NCBI GenBank assembly: GCA_002255575.1
Contig: NCAT01000013.1
Span: 1-64,000, forward strand
Reading direction: 5' to 3'
Length of the DNA: 64,000 bases
DNA from: Acidocella sp. 20-57-95
GTDB lineage: Bacteria; Pseudomonadota; Alphaproteobacteria; Acetobacterales; Acetobacteraceae
Translations under genes and position numbers: made by a program
Shown here: piece by piece, positions 18,153-26,164 of the stretch
How the letters are laid out: each line of letters begins with the position of its first letter
Position numbering within the stretch: position 1 is the stretch's first letter
Notes under the pieces: generated by a model
Database searches by the model: none
Seen by the model: only the letters and a program-made list of their open reading frames with translations
What the model was told of the DNA's origin: nothing

Positions 18153-18803
18153 TCAGGCCGCCCGGCGGATACGTTTAAAGAAAGCCGAGACATGGTGGCG
18201 GCCCATCTCATAACGCGCTTTGCCGCTGGTGGTCATGTAGTTCATCTGCACCACGTAACGCTGCCCTACGAATGGCTTGTGGCCGTGCCAGGTATTCGGG
18301 CCATTTGGGAATACCAATAGCGCGCCGTCGGTCGGTGGCACTTCCACCGCGTAATCTTCCAAATCCGTGCCGTTGCGCAGCAGCCGCAAGCAGCCGGCTT
18401 GGCTGGTCCAGGGTTTTTCAGATGCGGGGTCGCTGGGATTAAGGTACAATAGAATCGTTACGCGCTTAGTGAGTGAATCCCGGTGGATCTGACCGTCCTT
18501 CTCGCCGGCATTGCCACGTAAGGTGGACATTACCGGGGCCCCCGCTAAATCGAGCCCAAATTTTTCCGCCACCACCGCCCGAAATTCCGGCCCCTCAAGT
18601 GCCGTGAATAACGCCTTCGCCTTTGGCCCAATCCGAACCGCCCCCACCGGGAACGACCCCCGGCCCTTCATCACCGGCAGGTCCGCCACCACCGCCCGTA
18701 AAGCCTCTGGCTTTACAAACTGCGGCACCAAAATATGCGCAAATGGGTCGCTCGCGACCGGCGTGCCACGCAATTTCTCAAAATCCAACGCATCCGTGCT
18801 CAT
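18153..18803 (-). CDS. 2-oxoglutarate/Fe(II) oxygenase-like protein
   Basis: This encodes 216 residues; the ATG at 18803 gives MSTDALDFEKLRG, while an upstream in-frame ATG at 18839 runs into the repeat element. The double-stranded beta-helix core is marked by the H-x-D pair in DGQIHRDSLTKRVTILLYLN, the distal His in NTWHGHKPFVGQRYVV, and the Arg expected to bind 2-oxoglutarate in GQRY. It resembles prolyl-4-hydroxylase-like enzymes, but the substrate is unknown. It starts six bases upstream of the GT2-TVP38 pair and likely heads that operon. Confidence 0.78.
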   Translation of the reverse strand: MSTDALDFEKLRGTPVASDPFAHILVPQFVKPEALRAVVADLPVMKGRGSFPVGAVRIGPKAKALFTALEGPEFRAVVAEKFGLDLAGAPVMSTLRGNAGEKDGQIHRDSLTKRVTILLYLNPSDPASEKPWTSQAGCLRLLRNGTDLEDYAVEVPPTDGALLVFPNGPNTWHGHKPFVGQRYVVQMNYMTTSGKARYEMGRHHVSAFFKRIRRAA

Positions 18804-18841
18804 GGCGCTGGTGTAATGCAAATGGCCGGGGTGGGGCAAGC

Positions 18842-19031
18842 AAGGCCAAGGGACGCTGTCCCCTGGACCCCTGCTAAGGGCACAGCCCTTAGAACCCTTG
18901 AGGTTTAAGAAAAGCGGGCACTCGCTGGTGTTGAAACACCAATGGGTGCCCGCTTTTCTTAAACCTTAAAAATTGATTCCAAAGGCTAGCCTTTGGCGGG
19001 GTTCCAAGGGGCAGCGCCCCTTGGTCTTACC
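18842..19031. repeat. five-hairpin nested element, copy A
   Basis: Five consecutive hairpins are present: CCAAGGGAC/GTCCCCTGG (18846-18866, one mismatch); CTAAGGGC-ACA-GCCCTTAG (18874-18892); a perfect 21-bp stem (18901-18921 with 18946-18966) whose loop holds TGGTGT-TGAA-ACACCA; CCAAAGGC-TA-GCCTTTGG (18979-18996); and CCAAGGGGC-AGC-GCCCCTTGG (19004-19024). The ends AAGGCCA and TGGTCTTA are imperfect inverted repeats. It fills most of the gap between the divergent oxygenase gene and zapE, so it cannot be a simple terminator. Copy B is at 23127. Confidence 0.9.
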
Positions 19032-19085
19032 TGCCCTGCCCCCGCATTATTGCGTTGCACAAGAGCCTGGAGTACGGGCGGGTTT

Positions 19086-20213
19086 ATGGTGGATGTGATT
19101 GGCACGTATCGGGCGCGGGTGGCGTCTGGCGAGATTTTGTCTGATCCGGCGCAGGCCAGTGCGGCTGAGCGTTTGCAAGGTTTGTGGGTGAAATTGCGCG
19201 GCTATGACCCGCACCCCAAGGGGCCGCCAAATGGCTGGGTGGGCAAGTTGCTGCGGCGCAAGCAGGTGGATGAGGCGGGCGAGCATCCGCATGGCCTGTA
19301 TTTGGTGGGCGATGTTGGGCGCGGCAAATCGATGTTGATGGATTTGTTTTTTGAAGCGGCCGATGTGCCGCGCAAGCGCCGGATTCATTTCCATGAGTTT
19401 ATGCAGGAGACTCATAAAAGATTTCATCAGATCAAGCGGGATAACCCGGCGGTTGATGACCCGGTGCCGGTGCTGGCGGATATGATTGCTGGTGAAGCCG
19501 CTTTGTTATGTTTTGATGAATTCCAGGTGCATGACATCGTTGATGCCATGATTCTGGGCCGGTTGTTTGAGGCGTTATTTGCCCGGCTGGTGGTGGTGGT
19601 GGCGACCTCGAACACGCTGCCAGATGATTTGTTTAAGGGCAAACCGGGGCGCGATGCGTTTTTGCCGTTCATTGGCTTTTTGAAAAAGAATTTGGACGTG
19701 CTCGTGCTGGATGCGGCGCGCGATTATCGGCGCGAGCGTGTGCATGGGCTGAAGGCGTGGTCCGTACCGGCGGACAGCCGGGCGGATGCGCAGATGCAGC
19801 GTGTGTTTGACGAGCTGACCGACGGGGTGGCACCGCAGGCAAGTTCGCTGATGATTGCGGGGCGTCAATTGCCGGTGCCGTTATCGGCCAATGGCGTAGC
19901 CCGCTTTGATTTTCACGCTTTGTGTGGCGCAGCGCTGGGGCCGGGCGATTATCTGGCGCTGGCGACCCATTTTCATACGGTGTTGATTGACGGGATCCCG
20001 CGATTGTCGCCGGATAATTTTGATGAGGCGCGGCGGTTTATTACGCTGGTGGATGCGCTGTATGAGCACCGGGTGAAATTATACGCCTCAGCGGCGGCGA
20101 TGCCCGATGAGCTGTACAAGCGCGGTGAGAATGCGCAGATTTTTGAACGCACGGCATCACGCCTAGAAGAAATGCAGAGCGAGACGTATTTGGCGTTGCC
20201 CCATTTAACCTGA
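19086..20213 (+). CDS. zapE: cell division protein ZapE (AFG1-like ATPase)
   Basis: This encodes 375 residues, the same length as E. coli ZapE. Walker A is GDVGRGKSMLMDLFF (near residue 78), followed by HFHEFMQETHKRFHQ, the Walker B region LLCFDEFQVHDIVDAMIL, and VVVATSNTLPDDLFKG with FIGFLKKNLDVLVL, all typical of the AFG1/LACE1 family. ZapE binds FtsZ under stress in E. coli; mitochondrial AFG1 helps protein turnover. The start is ATG 19086. It is monocistronic, with the five-hairpin element directly upstream. Confidence 0.93.
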   Translation: MVDVIGTYRARVASGEILSDPAQASAAERLQGLWVKLRGYDPHPKGPPNGWVGKLLRRKQVDEAGEHPHGLYLVGDVGRGKSMLMDLFFEAADVPRKRRIHFHEFMQETHKRFHQIKRDNPAVDDPVPVLADMIAGEAALLCFDEFQVHDIVDAMILGRLFEALFARLVVVVATSNTLPDDLFKGKPGRDAFLPFIGFLKKNLDVLVLDAARDYRRERVHGLKAWSVPADSRADAQMQRVFDELTDGVAPQASSLMIAGRQLPVPLSANGVARFDFHALCGAALGPGDYLALATHFHTVLIDGIPRLSPDNFDEARRFITLVDALYEHRVKLYASAAAMPDELYKRGENAQIFERTASRLEEMQSETYLALPHLT

Positions 20214-20243
20214 GGTGCCGCGCTTAGCGGTGGCCAGCGATGT

Positions 20244-20747
20244 TCAGCGCGCGTTCAACACCACGTTTGAGATGTCGCCGTTAAAAGGGCCAGTATAGGC
20301 GGTCTGTTCGTCGTCGGTCACGCCGCGCCTTGTGTAAGCGTCTGCCACCACCACGCCAGTGTCACCCAGCCCGTCATGACAATCAGACCCGACCGGGAGC
20401 GGTTTGATATGGGGAACCCCGATGAAGCTTTGGGTGATGCCGGCGCGCGGGCCACTAATATATTCACAGGTCAGCGCCATTGGTTGCGGCACATTATTGC
20501 CCATGGGCGTGATCGAGACGCCATAATTGCCCCTGCGGTCGGTGCAGGATGCGCCGGCCGGAATCGACGGGAAGTTCGGGTTGTTCATGAACGTATCCAC
20601 CTGACCAGCGCGCACGCCGCTGAAATACGAGCACGAAACATGGGTTTGCTGGCCACTTTCCTGGGCAGCGGCTTTCGGGCTATCTCCCACCACAAAGAAA
20701 ATGCAAAAAAGGCTGAAAATCACGAATATTTCGGCTAAACGGCGCAT
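20244..20747 (-). CDS. secreted protein with two tandem Cys-containing repeats
   Basis: This encodes 167 residues from the ATG at 20747. A signal peptide (MRRLAEIFVIFSLFCIFFVV) is followed by two copies of a motif of about 42 residues: C-x-Y-F-S-G-x-R-A-G, x5-F, x3-P, P-x-G-x-x-C-x-D, x3-G-x-x-G-V. Copy 1 begins CSYFSGVRAG and copy 2 CEYISGPRAG. Each has two cysteines that could form a disulfide in the periplasm. No family name is known to me with certainty; similar repeats occur in small secreted proteins of Acetobacteraceae and related bacteria from memory. It is convergent with zapE and divergent from ogt. Confidence 0.75.
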   Translation of the reverse strand: MRRLAEIFVIFSLFCIFFVVGDSPKAAAQESGQQTHVSCSYFSGVRAGQVDTFMNNPNFPSIPAGASCTDRRGNYGVSITPMGNNVPQPMALTCEYISGPRAGITQSFIGVPHIKPLPVGSDCHDGLGDTGVVVADAYTRRGVTDDEQTAYTGPFNGDISNVVLNAR

Positions 20748-20986
20748 TTTCAAAATCTCTCACCCAACGAGCTGATTGCAATACCCGTTTAATTGTTAAT
20801 AACCAATGAACAAGCTTGATACAAGGTAAACACCGAAATGTGAGCAAGCTGGGCTTTCGCTGTTTGAAGCGCCGCAGCATTTATACGCGGATTTATGGCA
20901 ATCTCAGGTGGAACCAAATTAGCGTTGATGCCCCGGCTTGCCTTAACGGGCAGCGGCGGGATAGCGTGGGGATATTGGAGACATGC

Positions 20987-21436
20987 TTGCCACAATTATC
21001 GCTTCATTCGCCGGTTGGTGACCTGACCATCTCTGAGGAGGCGGGACAGATTGTCGCGCTCGATTGGGGCTGGGGGCGTGACCAGGAACCGACCCCGGTT
21101 TTGCAGCGGGCGAAGGCGGCGCTGCTGGATTATTTCGACGGCAAGCCCCTGCCCGCTGATTTGCCGTTGGCGCCAAACGGCACCCCCTACCGGCAGAAAG
21201 TGTGGCAGGCGCTGCGGGAGATTCCGCCTGGGGAAACGCGGTCTTACCTTGATATTGCGAAAATTGCGGGTGGCTCGGCCCGCTCTGTCGGGGGGGCGAA
21301 TGCGCATAACCCGATACCGATTTTTATTCCCTGTCACCGGGTGGTAGCCACAACCGGTCTGGGCGGCTATTCGGGCGGCGATGGCTTGGAAACCAAGCAG
21401 ATGCTTCTCGAGCTTGAACGTAACGGCGTAATTTGA
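20987..21436 (+). CDS. ogt: methylated-DNA--protein-cysteine methyltransferase
   Basis: This encodes 149 residues from a TTG at 20987 with GGAG six bases upstream; the result MPQLSLHSPVGDLTISEE matches the family N-terminus. The longer upstream frame is not protein-like. The C-terminal DNA-binding/alkyl-transfer domain has GTPYRQKVWQALREIPPGET, the helix-turn-helix region ARSVGGANAHNPIPIFIPCHRVV with the acceptor cysteine in PCHRV, and GGYSGGDGLETKQMLLELE. It repairs O6-alkylguanine in a suicide reaction. qor starts 17 bases downstream, so the two may be co-transcribed. Confidence 0.93.
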   Translation: MPQLSLHSPVGDLTISEEAGQIVALDWGWGRDQEPTPVLQRAKAALLDYFDGKPLPADLPLAPNGTPYRQKVWQALREIPPGETRSYLDIAKIAGGSARSVGGANAHNPIPIFIPCHRVVATTGLGGYSGGDGLETKQMLLELERNGVI

Positions 21437-21453
21437 AAATTTGGAGCGAATGA

Positions 21454-22425
21454 ATGTCTAAGGCGATCCGTATGCATGAGATCGGTGGTCCCGGTGTGTT
21501 AAAGTGGGAAAGCGTTCCCACCCCGCAGCCTGGCCCCACGGAAGCCTTGGTGCGCCATGAGGCGGTGGGGCTGAATTACATCGATGTGTATTTCCGCACC
21601 GGGCTTTATAAGGCCGCTTTGCCCGCTACCCCGGGCCTGGAAGGTGCCGGTGTGGTGCTGGCGGTGGGCGAGGCGGTGACCGATATTCAGGTGGGTGACC
21701 GGGTGGCCTACCAGGGTGGGCCGATCGGCGCTTACGCCACTGAACGGGTGATCCCGGCGGACCGGCTGGTGAAGCTGCCCGATAGCATCGATTTCCAAAC
21801 CGGGGCGGCGATGATGCTGCAAGGTATGACAGCGGAATATCTGCTGCGCCGGACCTTTAAGGTGCAAGCCGGCCAGACGATTCTGGTGCATGCCGCCGCG
21901 GGTGGCGTGGGGCTGATTTTGTGCCAATGGGCCAAGCATATCGGGGCGAACGTGATCGGGGTGGTTTCCACACCTGAGAAAGCCGAACTCGCGAAGGCTC
22001 ATGGCGCACACCATACCATTATCGGCCACGCGCATCTGGCGGCTGAAGTGAAGCGCATCACCGAGGGCGCGATGGTGCCGGTGGTGTATGACGCGGTGGG
22101 CAAAGATACGTTTGCTGCCAGCATCGATTGTTTGGCGCCACTCGGCTTGATGGTGACCTACGGCAATGCCTCCGGCCCCGTGCCGCCGGTGGATGTGGGC
22201 ATGCTGGCGGCCAAGGGCAGCCTGTTCCTGACGCGCCCGACCTTGGCCACGTATACCGCCGCGCGGGCTGATATTGTGAAATCAGCCAATGCTTTGTTTG
22301 AGGTGGTGGCCTCCGGCGCTGTGAAGATTATGGTTAACCAAACCTTCCCGCTGGCCGATGCGGCGGCGGCGCATACAGCGCTGGAAGCGCGGCTGACCAC
22401 GGGCAGCACGGTGCTGATCCCGTAA
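21454..22425 (+). CDS. NADPH:quinone oxidoreductase (zeta-crystallin type)
   Basis: This encodes 323 residues, normal length. An N-terminal GroES-like domain (LVRHEAVGLNYIDVYFRTGLY; LEGAGVVLAVGEAVTDIQVGDRVAY) is followed by the nucleotide-binding domain with VHAAAGGVGLILCQWAKHIGA. There are no zinc-ligand cysteines, as expected for the quinone oxidoreductase branch of the MDR superfamily. It carries out NADPH-dependent reduction of quinones or enones. It follows ogt by 17 bases. Confidence 0.92.
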   Translation: MSKAIRMHEIGGPGVLKWESVPTPQPGPTEALVRHEAVGLNYIDVYFRTGLYKAALPATPGLEGAGVVLAVGEAVTDIQVGDRVAYQGGPIGAYATERVIPADRLVKLPDSIDFQTGAAMMLQGMTAEYLLRRTFKVQAGQTILVHAAAGGVGLILCQWAKHIGANVIGVVSTPEKAELAKAHGAHHTIIGHAHLAAEVKRITEGAMVPVVYDAVGKDTFAASIDCLAPLGLMVTYGNASGPVPPVDVGMLAAKGSLFLTRPTLATYTAARADIVKSANALFEVVASGAVKIMVNQTFPLADAAAAHTALEARLTTGSTVLIP

Positions 22426-22463
22426 CTAATTTACGGGGTTGTTGCGAAAGGCTTGGGTGGCCG

Positions 22464-22493
22464 AGCTTGGTTATACCCAGCTTGGTCACACCC
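22464..22493. repeat. 15-bp tandem dimer upstream of the PAP2 gene
   Basis: AGCTTGGTTATACCC is followed by AGCTTGGTCACACCC, 36 bp before the PAP2 start. It shares length, spacing and the GGT[T/C]A core with the dimer before etfB. Confidence 0.45.
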
Positions 22494-22528
22494 GGCCTAG
22501 CCGCGGCGCTTATGTTGGGCGCAGACAA

Positions 22529-23128
22529 ATGAAACTTGGCTGGCTGATCGCGCTTAACGTGGCCGTGTGCACGGTTTTGTGTGGGCTGTGTATTGCCTAT
22601 GTTGATAAGCCGACAGCTTTGTTCGTGGCGCAGAATGTTACCTTTAAACTGCCGTTTCAGGCGATGGCGGCACCCTCCCTGCTCGCCCTGCCACTCTCGC
22701 TGATATTTCTCGCCATCGCCGCCATCCGGGCCAGTTTGGGGCAAATGCCACTGCCTCAGCATAGCCTCTACCTGCGCCTCAGCCTCGCAACCCTCGCCGC
22801 CACCGCCGCTAAGGACGAACTTAAATGGCTGTTCGGCCGCTCCTGGCCCGGTAGCCTGATCCATTATAATATCTACGCCTTCGCCCCTTTCGCCAGCAGC
22901 CCACTCTATGGCGGCTTTCCCTCCGGCCATACCGCCTATATCAGCGCTCCCCTACTGCTGCTCTGCGCGCTTAAACCCCACTACACACCTGTCTGGCTGA
23001 CCATCATCGCGCTGGTAATGACCGGGCTCATCGGCGGCGGATACCACTTCCCAGGCGATACCATCGCCGGCCTGTTCACCGGCCTCGCCAGCGCTGCCGG
23101 GGTCTGGGGGTTGATGCGAGGCGTGTAA
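22529..23128 (+). CDS. PAP2-family membrane phosphatase
   Basis: This encodes 199 residues with several transmembrane helices, starting MKLGWLIALNVAVC at the ATG at 22529. The three PAP2 motifs are present: KDELKWLFGRSWP (K-x6-R-x-P), FPSGHTAY (P-S-G-H) and GGYHFPGDTIAG (H-x3-D). The first position of motif 3, usually S-R, is G-G here. Such enzymes dephosphorylate lipid phosphates such as phosphatidate, undecaprenyl pyrophosphate or lipid A. The stop codon touches the first hairpin of element copy B. Confidence 0.85.
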   Translation: MKLGWLIALNVAVCTVLCGLCIAYVDKPTALFVAQNVTFKLPFQAMAAPSLLALPLSLIFLAIAAIRASLGQMPLPQHSLYLRLSLATLAATAAKDELKWLFGRSWPGSLIHYNIYAFAPFASSPLYGGFPSGHTAYISAPLLLLCALKPHYTPVWLTIIALVMTGLIGGGYHFPGDTIAGLFTGLASAAGVWGLMRGV

Positions 23129-23317
23129 GGCCAGGGGACGCTGTCCCCTGGACCCCTGCCAAAGGCTGAGCCTTTGGAATCCATCAGTGAGGTTTAAGAA
23201 AGGGGGCCGCTCCGAGGTGTTGAAACATCAGCGCGCGGCCCCCTTTCTTAAACCTAATAGGTTCTAAGGGCTTAGCCCTTAGCGGGGATCCAAGGGGCAG
23301 CGCCCCTTGGTCTTACT
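23127..23317. repeat. five-hairpin nested element, copy B
   Basis: The hairpins are CCAGGGGAC/GTCCCCTGG (23131-23151, perfect); CCAAAGGC-TGA-GCCTTTGG (23159-23177); a perfect 21-bp stem (23190-23210 with 23235-23255); CTAAGGGC-TTA-GCCCTTAG (23264-23282); and CCAAGGGGC-AGC-GCCCCTTGG (23290-23310). The large stem differs from copy A in its inner half (GGGGGCCGC against AAGCGGGCAC) yet stays fully paired. The second and fourth hairpins are exchanged relative to copy A. It lies between the PAP2 and MFS genes, both on the plus strand. Confidence 0.9.
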
Positions 23318-23368
23318 TTCCTTGCGTCACCCCCAAACTCTCGGGCAACGTTGGCGGGGGGTTTGGTC

Positions 23369-24625
23369 ATGCTGGGGTTGATGTTGTCGCGGCGGTTTGC
23401 GGGGTTGTTTTGGGCGCAAGCTTTGGGCGCGGTGAACGATAATTTGTTTAAGAATGCGCTGGTGGTTTTGGCGTTGTATCGGCTGGCGCATGTGGGGCCG
23501 GTGGTGGTGGCGTTGGCGGGCGGGATTTTTATTTTGCCGTATGCGTTGGTCTCGGGTTTGGCGGGGCAGGTGGCCGATAAGTTTGAGAAGGCGGGGTTGG
23601 TGCGGGTGACCAAGTGGTGGGAGCTTGGGGTGATGCTGCTGGCGGCGGCGGGGTTTTTGAGTGGGAGTGTGGTGGCGCTGCTGGTGGTGTTGTTTGGGCT
23701 GGGGGTTCAGGCGGCGTTTTTCTCGCCGGTGAAGTACGGAATTTTGCCGGATTTGTTAGCCCCTGAGGATTTGGTGCGTGGCAATGGGGTGATTGAGGCC
23801 GGGACGTTTCTGGGGATTTTGGTAGGCACGGTCGCGGGTGGGGCTTTGGTGGTTTTGCCAGCGGGGCCGCAGGTGGTGGCGGTGGCGGGCATTATGGTTT
23901 CGGGGTTGGGGCTGCTGGCGGCGTATTATGTGCCCAGGGTACCGGTGGCGGCGGCGGGTTTGCGGGTGGATTGGCAGATTTTCCGTGAGACCGCGGCATT
24001 GGTGCGCGGTGCGCGTGCCAACCGGCCGGTCTGGTTGGCGATTTTAGGTATTAGCTGGTTTTGGGCGATGGGGGCGACCGTGCTGGCCGAATTACCGACC
24101 ATTGTGCGGGATAATTTGCAGGCGGGCGGGCATGTGGTGACGTTGCTGTTGCTGATGTTTTCGGTCGGCGTTGGGGCGGGGTCGCTGGCGTGTGGCTGGC
24201 TGTTGAAAGGCGGGGCCTCGGCGCGGTACGTGCCTTGGATGGGGCTGGGGATTTCGGTGTTCATGCTGGATTTTGCCGATGCGGCCCATAGCGCCGGGGC
24301 CTTGCCTGGGGTGCATGCGGTTTTGGGCAGTTGGGCCGGGCGCCGGATGTTGCTGGATTTATTTGGGTTGGCGGTGTGTGGCGGGATTTATTCGGTGCCG
24401 CTTTACGTGATTTGCCAGGCGCGGTCGGCGGCTTCGCATCGGTCCCGGATGATTGCGGCGAATAATGTGATGAATGCGGCTTCGATGGTGCTGGCGGCGG
24501 TGGTGGCGGCGGGGTTGTTTGCGGCTTGTGGCTCAGCGCCGGTGATATTGCTGGTGACGGCTGGGCTTAACTTGGCGGTGGCCGGCTGGATGGTTGGGGT
24601 GTCGGAAAAATTCCACCAAACGTAA
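23369..24625 (+). CDS. MFS transporter, LplT-like
   Basis: This encodes 418 residues with about twelve membrane helices. The N-terminal GLFWAQALGAVNDNLFKNAL, with its Asn-Asp-Asn, is characteristic of the lysophospholipid transporter (LplT) group of the major facilitator superfamily, as is VKYGILPDLLAPEDLVRGNG. LplT flips lysophospholipids inward for re-acylation. No acyltransferase (Aas) partner is fused or adjacent, so the substrate is an inference. The start is either the ATG at 23369 or at 23381. The five-hairpin element lies immediately upstream. Confidence 0.8.
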   Translation: MLGLMLSRRFAGLFWAQALGAVNDNLFKNALVVLALYRLAHVGPVVVALAGGIFILPYALVSGLAGQVADKFEKAGLVRVTKWWELGVMLLAAAGFLSGSVVALLVVLFGLGVQAAFFSPVKYGILPDLLAPEDLVRGNGVIEAGTFLGILVGTVAGGALVVLPAGPQVVAVAGIMVSGLGLLAAYYVPRVPVAAAGLRVDWQIFRETAALVRGARANRPVWLAILGISWFWAMGATVLAELPTIVRDNLQAGGHVVTLLLLMFSVGVGAGSLACGWLLKGGASARYVPWMGLGISVFMLDFADAAHSAGALPGVHAVLGSWAGRRMLLDLFGLAVCGGIYSVPLYVICQARSAASHRSRMIAANNVMNAASMVLAAVVAAGLFAACGSAPVILLVTAGLNLAVAGWMVGVSEKFHQT

Positions 24626-24721
24626 GGAAATATTCATTTCTCTTCCATGATGCCCCTGTGCGGCTGCAACAAATGCGGATAAACACAAAATGACCATCGA
24701 TTATTTGGGAGACGCTTACCG

Positions 24722-25609
24722 GTGATCCGGCTCTCGGTTCCGTTCAGGCAGGCATTATCACGGCTGACTTTGCCGGTGATGCTAATTGTCTCATTAGGGG
24801 CGGTTTTGGTCGGCAGGGCGGACCAGGCTTTGACCGACCGGTTGCGGGCTGGTTTGGATGACTGGCTGGCCCCAGCCTATGCGATGATGACGGCGCCGGT
24901 GATGATGCTGGAACATGATGGTGGTGTGGTCGGCCATTTTTTTAATTTAGAGGCTGAAAACCAACAATTACAGGCAGAGAACGCCAAGCTGCGGCAATGG
25001 CAGGCGGTGGCCATGGCATTGCAGGCGCAGAATGACGAATTAAAAAGCGCATTAAATTATGTGCCGAGCCCGACGCCGGAATTTTTCAGCGCCAAGGTTG
25101 TGGCCGATCTGGGTGGCATTTATGCGCGGTCGGTGTTGGTGAGCACGCCTGATAACATGACAGGGCAAGCGGCCAAGCTGGTCGGCGCGATCGCGATGGA
25201 TGGCCGTGGGGTGGCCGGCCGGGTGGTGGAGGCGGGTGACCGTAGCGCGCGGGTTTTATTGATTACCGATTTGAATAGCCGGATTCCGGTGGCGTTGGGT
25301 GTGCATGGTCAGCCGGCTTTAATGGTGGGGACCAATGGTGATGACCCTGGCTTGCTGTATTGGGCGCCGGGTACGCCGCCGGCAGAAGGCGATATGGTGT
25401 TGACCAGTGCGGTAGGCGGGGTGTTCCCGCCGGGCCTGCCGGTGGGCGTGGTGCATTACGATGCACAGAACGACCCGGTGGTGCTGCCATTGGCCGATAT
25501 TGGCGGTTTGCGCCTGTTACGGCTGTTTATTTATCCGACCAACCAGCCAGTGCTCGCGCCGGTGCATGATCAGCCAAAAGTCTCCGCAAAGTCGCGCAGG
25601 AAGCATTGA
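24722..25609 (+). CDS. mreC: rod shape-determining protein MreC
   Basis: This encodes 295 residues from GTG at 24722 with GGGAG upstream. One N-terminal membrane helix (TLPVMLIVSLGAVLVG) is followed by a coiled coil (LEAENQQLQAENAKLRQW, residues 77-100) and the paired beta domains (VVADLGGIYARSVLV; GVAGRVVEAGDRSARVLLI; GGVFPPGLPVGVV). MreC is the periplasmic scaffold of the elongasome. It heads the operon mreC-mreD-mrdA-rodA. mreB, usually directly upstream, is not in this position. Confidence 0.94.
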   Translation: MIRLSVPFRQALSRLTLPVMLIVSLGAVLVGRADQALTDRLRAGLDDWLAPAYAMMTAPVMMLEHDGGVVGHFFNLEAENQQLQAENAKLRQWQAVAMALQAQNDELKSALNYVPSPTPEFFSAKVVADLGGIYARSVLVSTPDNMTGQAAKLVGAIAMDGRGVAGRVVEAGDRSARVLLITDLNSRIPVALGVHGQPALMVGTNGDDPGLLYWAPGTPPAEGDMVLTSAVGGVFPPGLPVGVVHYDAQNDPVVLPLADIGGLRLLRLFIYPTNQPVLAPVHDQPKVSAKSRRKH

Positions 25610-26157
25610 GCATGGTGCGACGGCCCGATTTGCGGCGGGATATGAGTATCTGGCGGCGGCTGGATATTGCGTCACGCTATGCGTGGCCGGGCTCGGTGTT
25701 GTTGCTGGGGTTGTTGCTGGTGGGCGTGCCTTTGGGCTTGCCCGGCTTGGCGGTGCTGCGGGCGGCTTATGTGATGGGCAGCGTGTTTTTCTGGTCGCTA
25801 TACCGGCCGGTTTCGGTGCCAGCCCCGTTTGTGGCTGGGGTGGGGCTGCTGGTTGATTTGCTGGGGCTGTCGCCATTGGGCATGTGGGCGGTATTGTTGC
25901 TGTTGCTGCAAGCTTGCGTGTTGGCGGCGCGGCGGCGGCTGATTACCCAGAGTTTTTTACTGACCTGGGCGTCGTTTGCGGCGCTGGCCGCCATTCTGTC
26001 GGGGCTTGGGTGGGTTATGCAATCGGCCTTGGAACTGCATGCGTTGCCGTTATTGCCATTGCTGGTACAGGTTTTGGTGGCTTGTTTGGTGTATCCGGCG
26101 TTGGCGGGGCTGTTTATTGGCGCGCATCGCGGTGCGGCGGCTGCCGAGCTGGCGTGA
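25606..26157 (+). CDS. mreD: rod shape-determining protein MreD
   Basis: This encodes 183 residues, overlapping mreC by four bases. About five hydrophobic helices, with the typical YRPVSVPAPFVAGVGLLVDLLGLSPLGMWA stretch (Y-R-P, L-L-x-D) of MreD. It is an inner-membrane partner of MreC and PBP2 in lateral wall growth. mrdA starts seven bases downstream. Confidence 0.9.
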   Translation: MSMVRRPDLRRDMSIWRRLDIASRYAWPGSVLLLGLLLVGVPLGLPGLAVLRAAYVMGSVFFWSLYRPVSVPAPFVAGVGLLVDLLGLSPLGMWAVLLLLLQACVLAARRRLITQSFLLTWASFAALAAILSGLGWVMQSALELHALPLLPLLVQVLVACLVYPALAGLFIGAHRGAAAAELA

Positions 26158-26164
26158 GGCTGTT

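Noticed and set aside
18842..19031. Five-hairpin element read as a plain rho-independent terminator
   Set aside because: It lies between two divergent gene starts, so no transcript of either gene needs to end there, and there is no T tract after the stems.
24690..24725. 11-codon leader peptide overlapping the mreC start
   Set aside because: No ribosome binding site, and the sequence around its end is the ribosome binding site of mreC itself.
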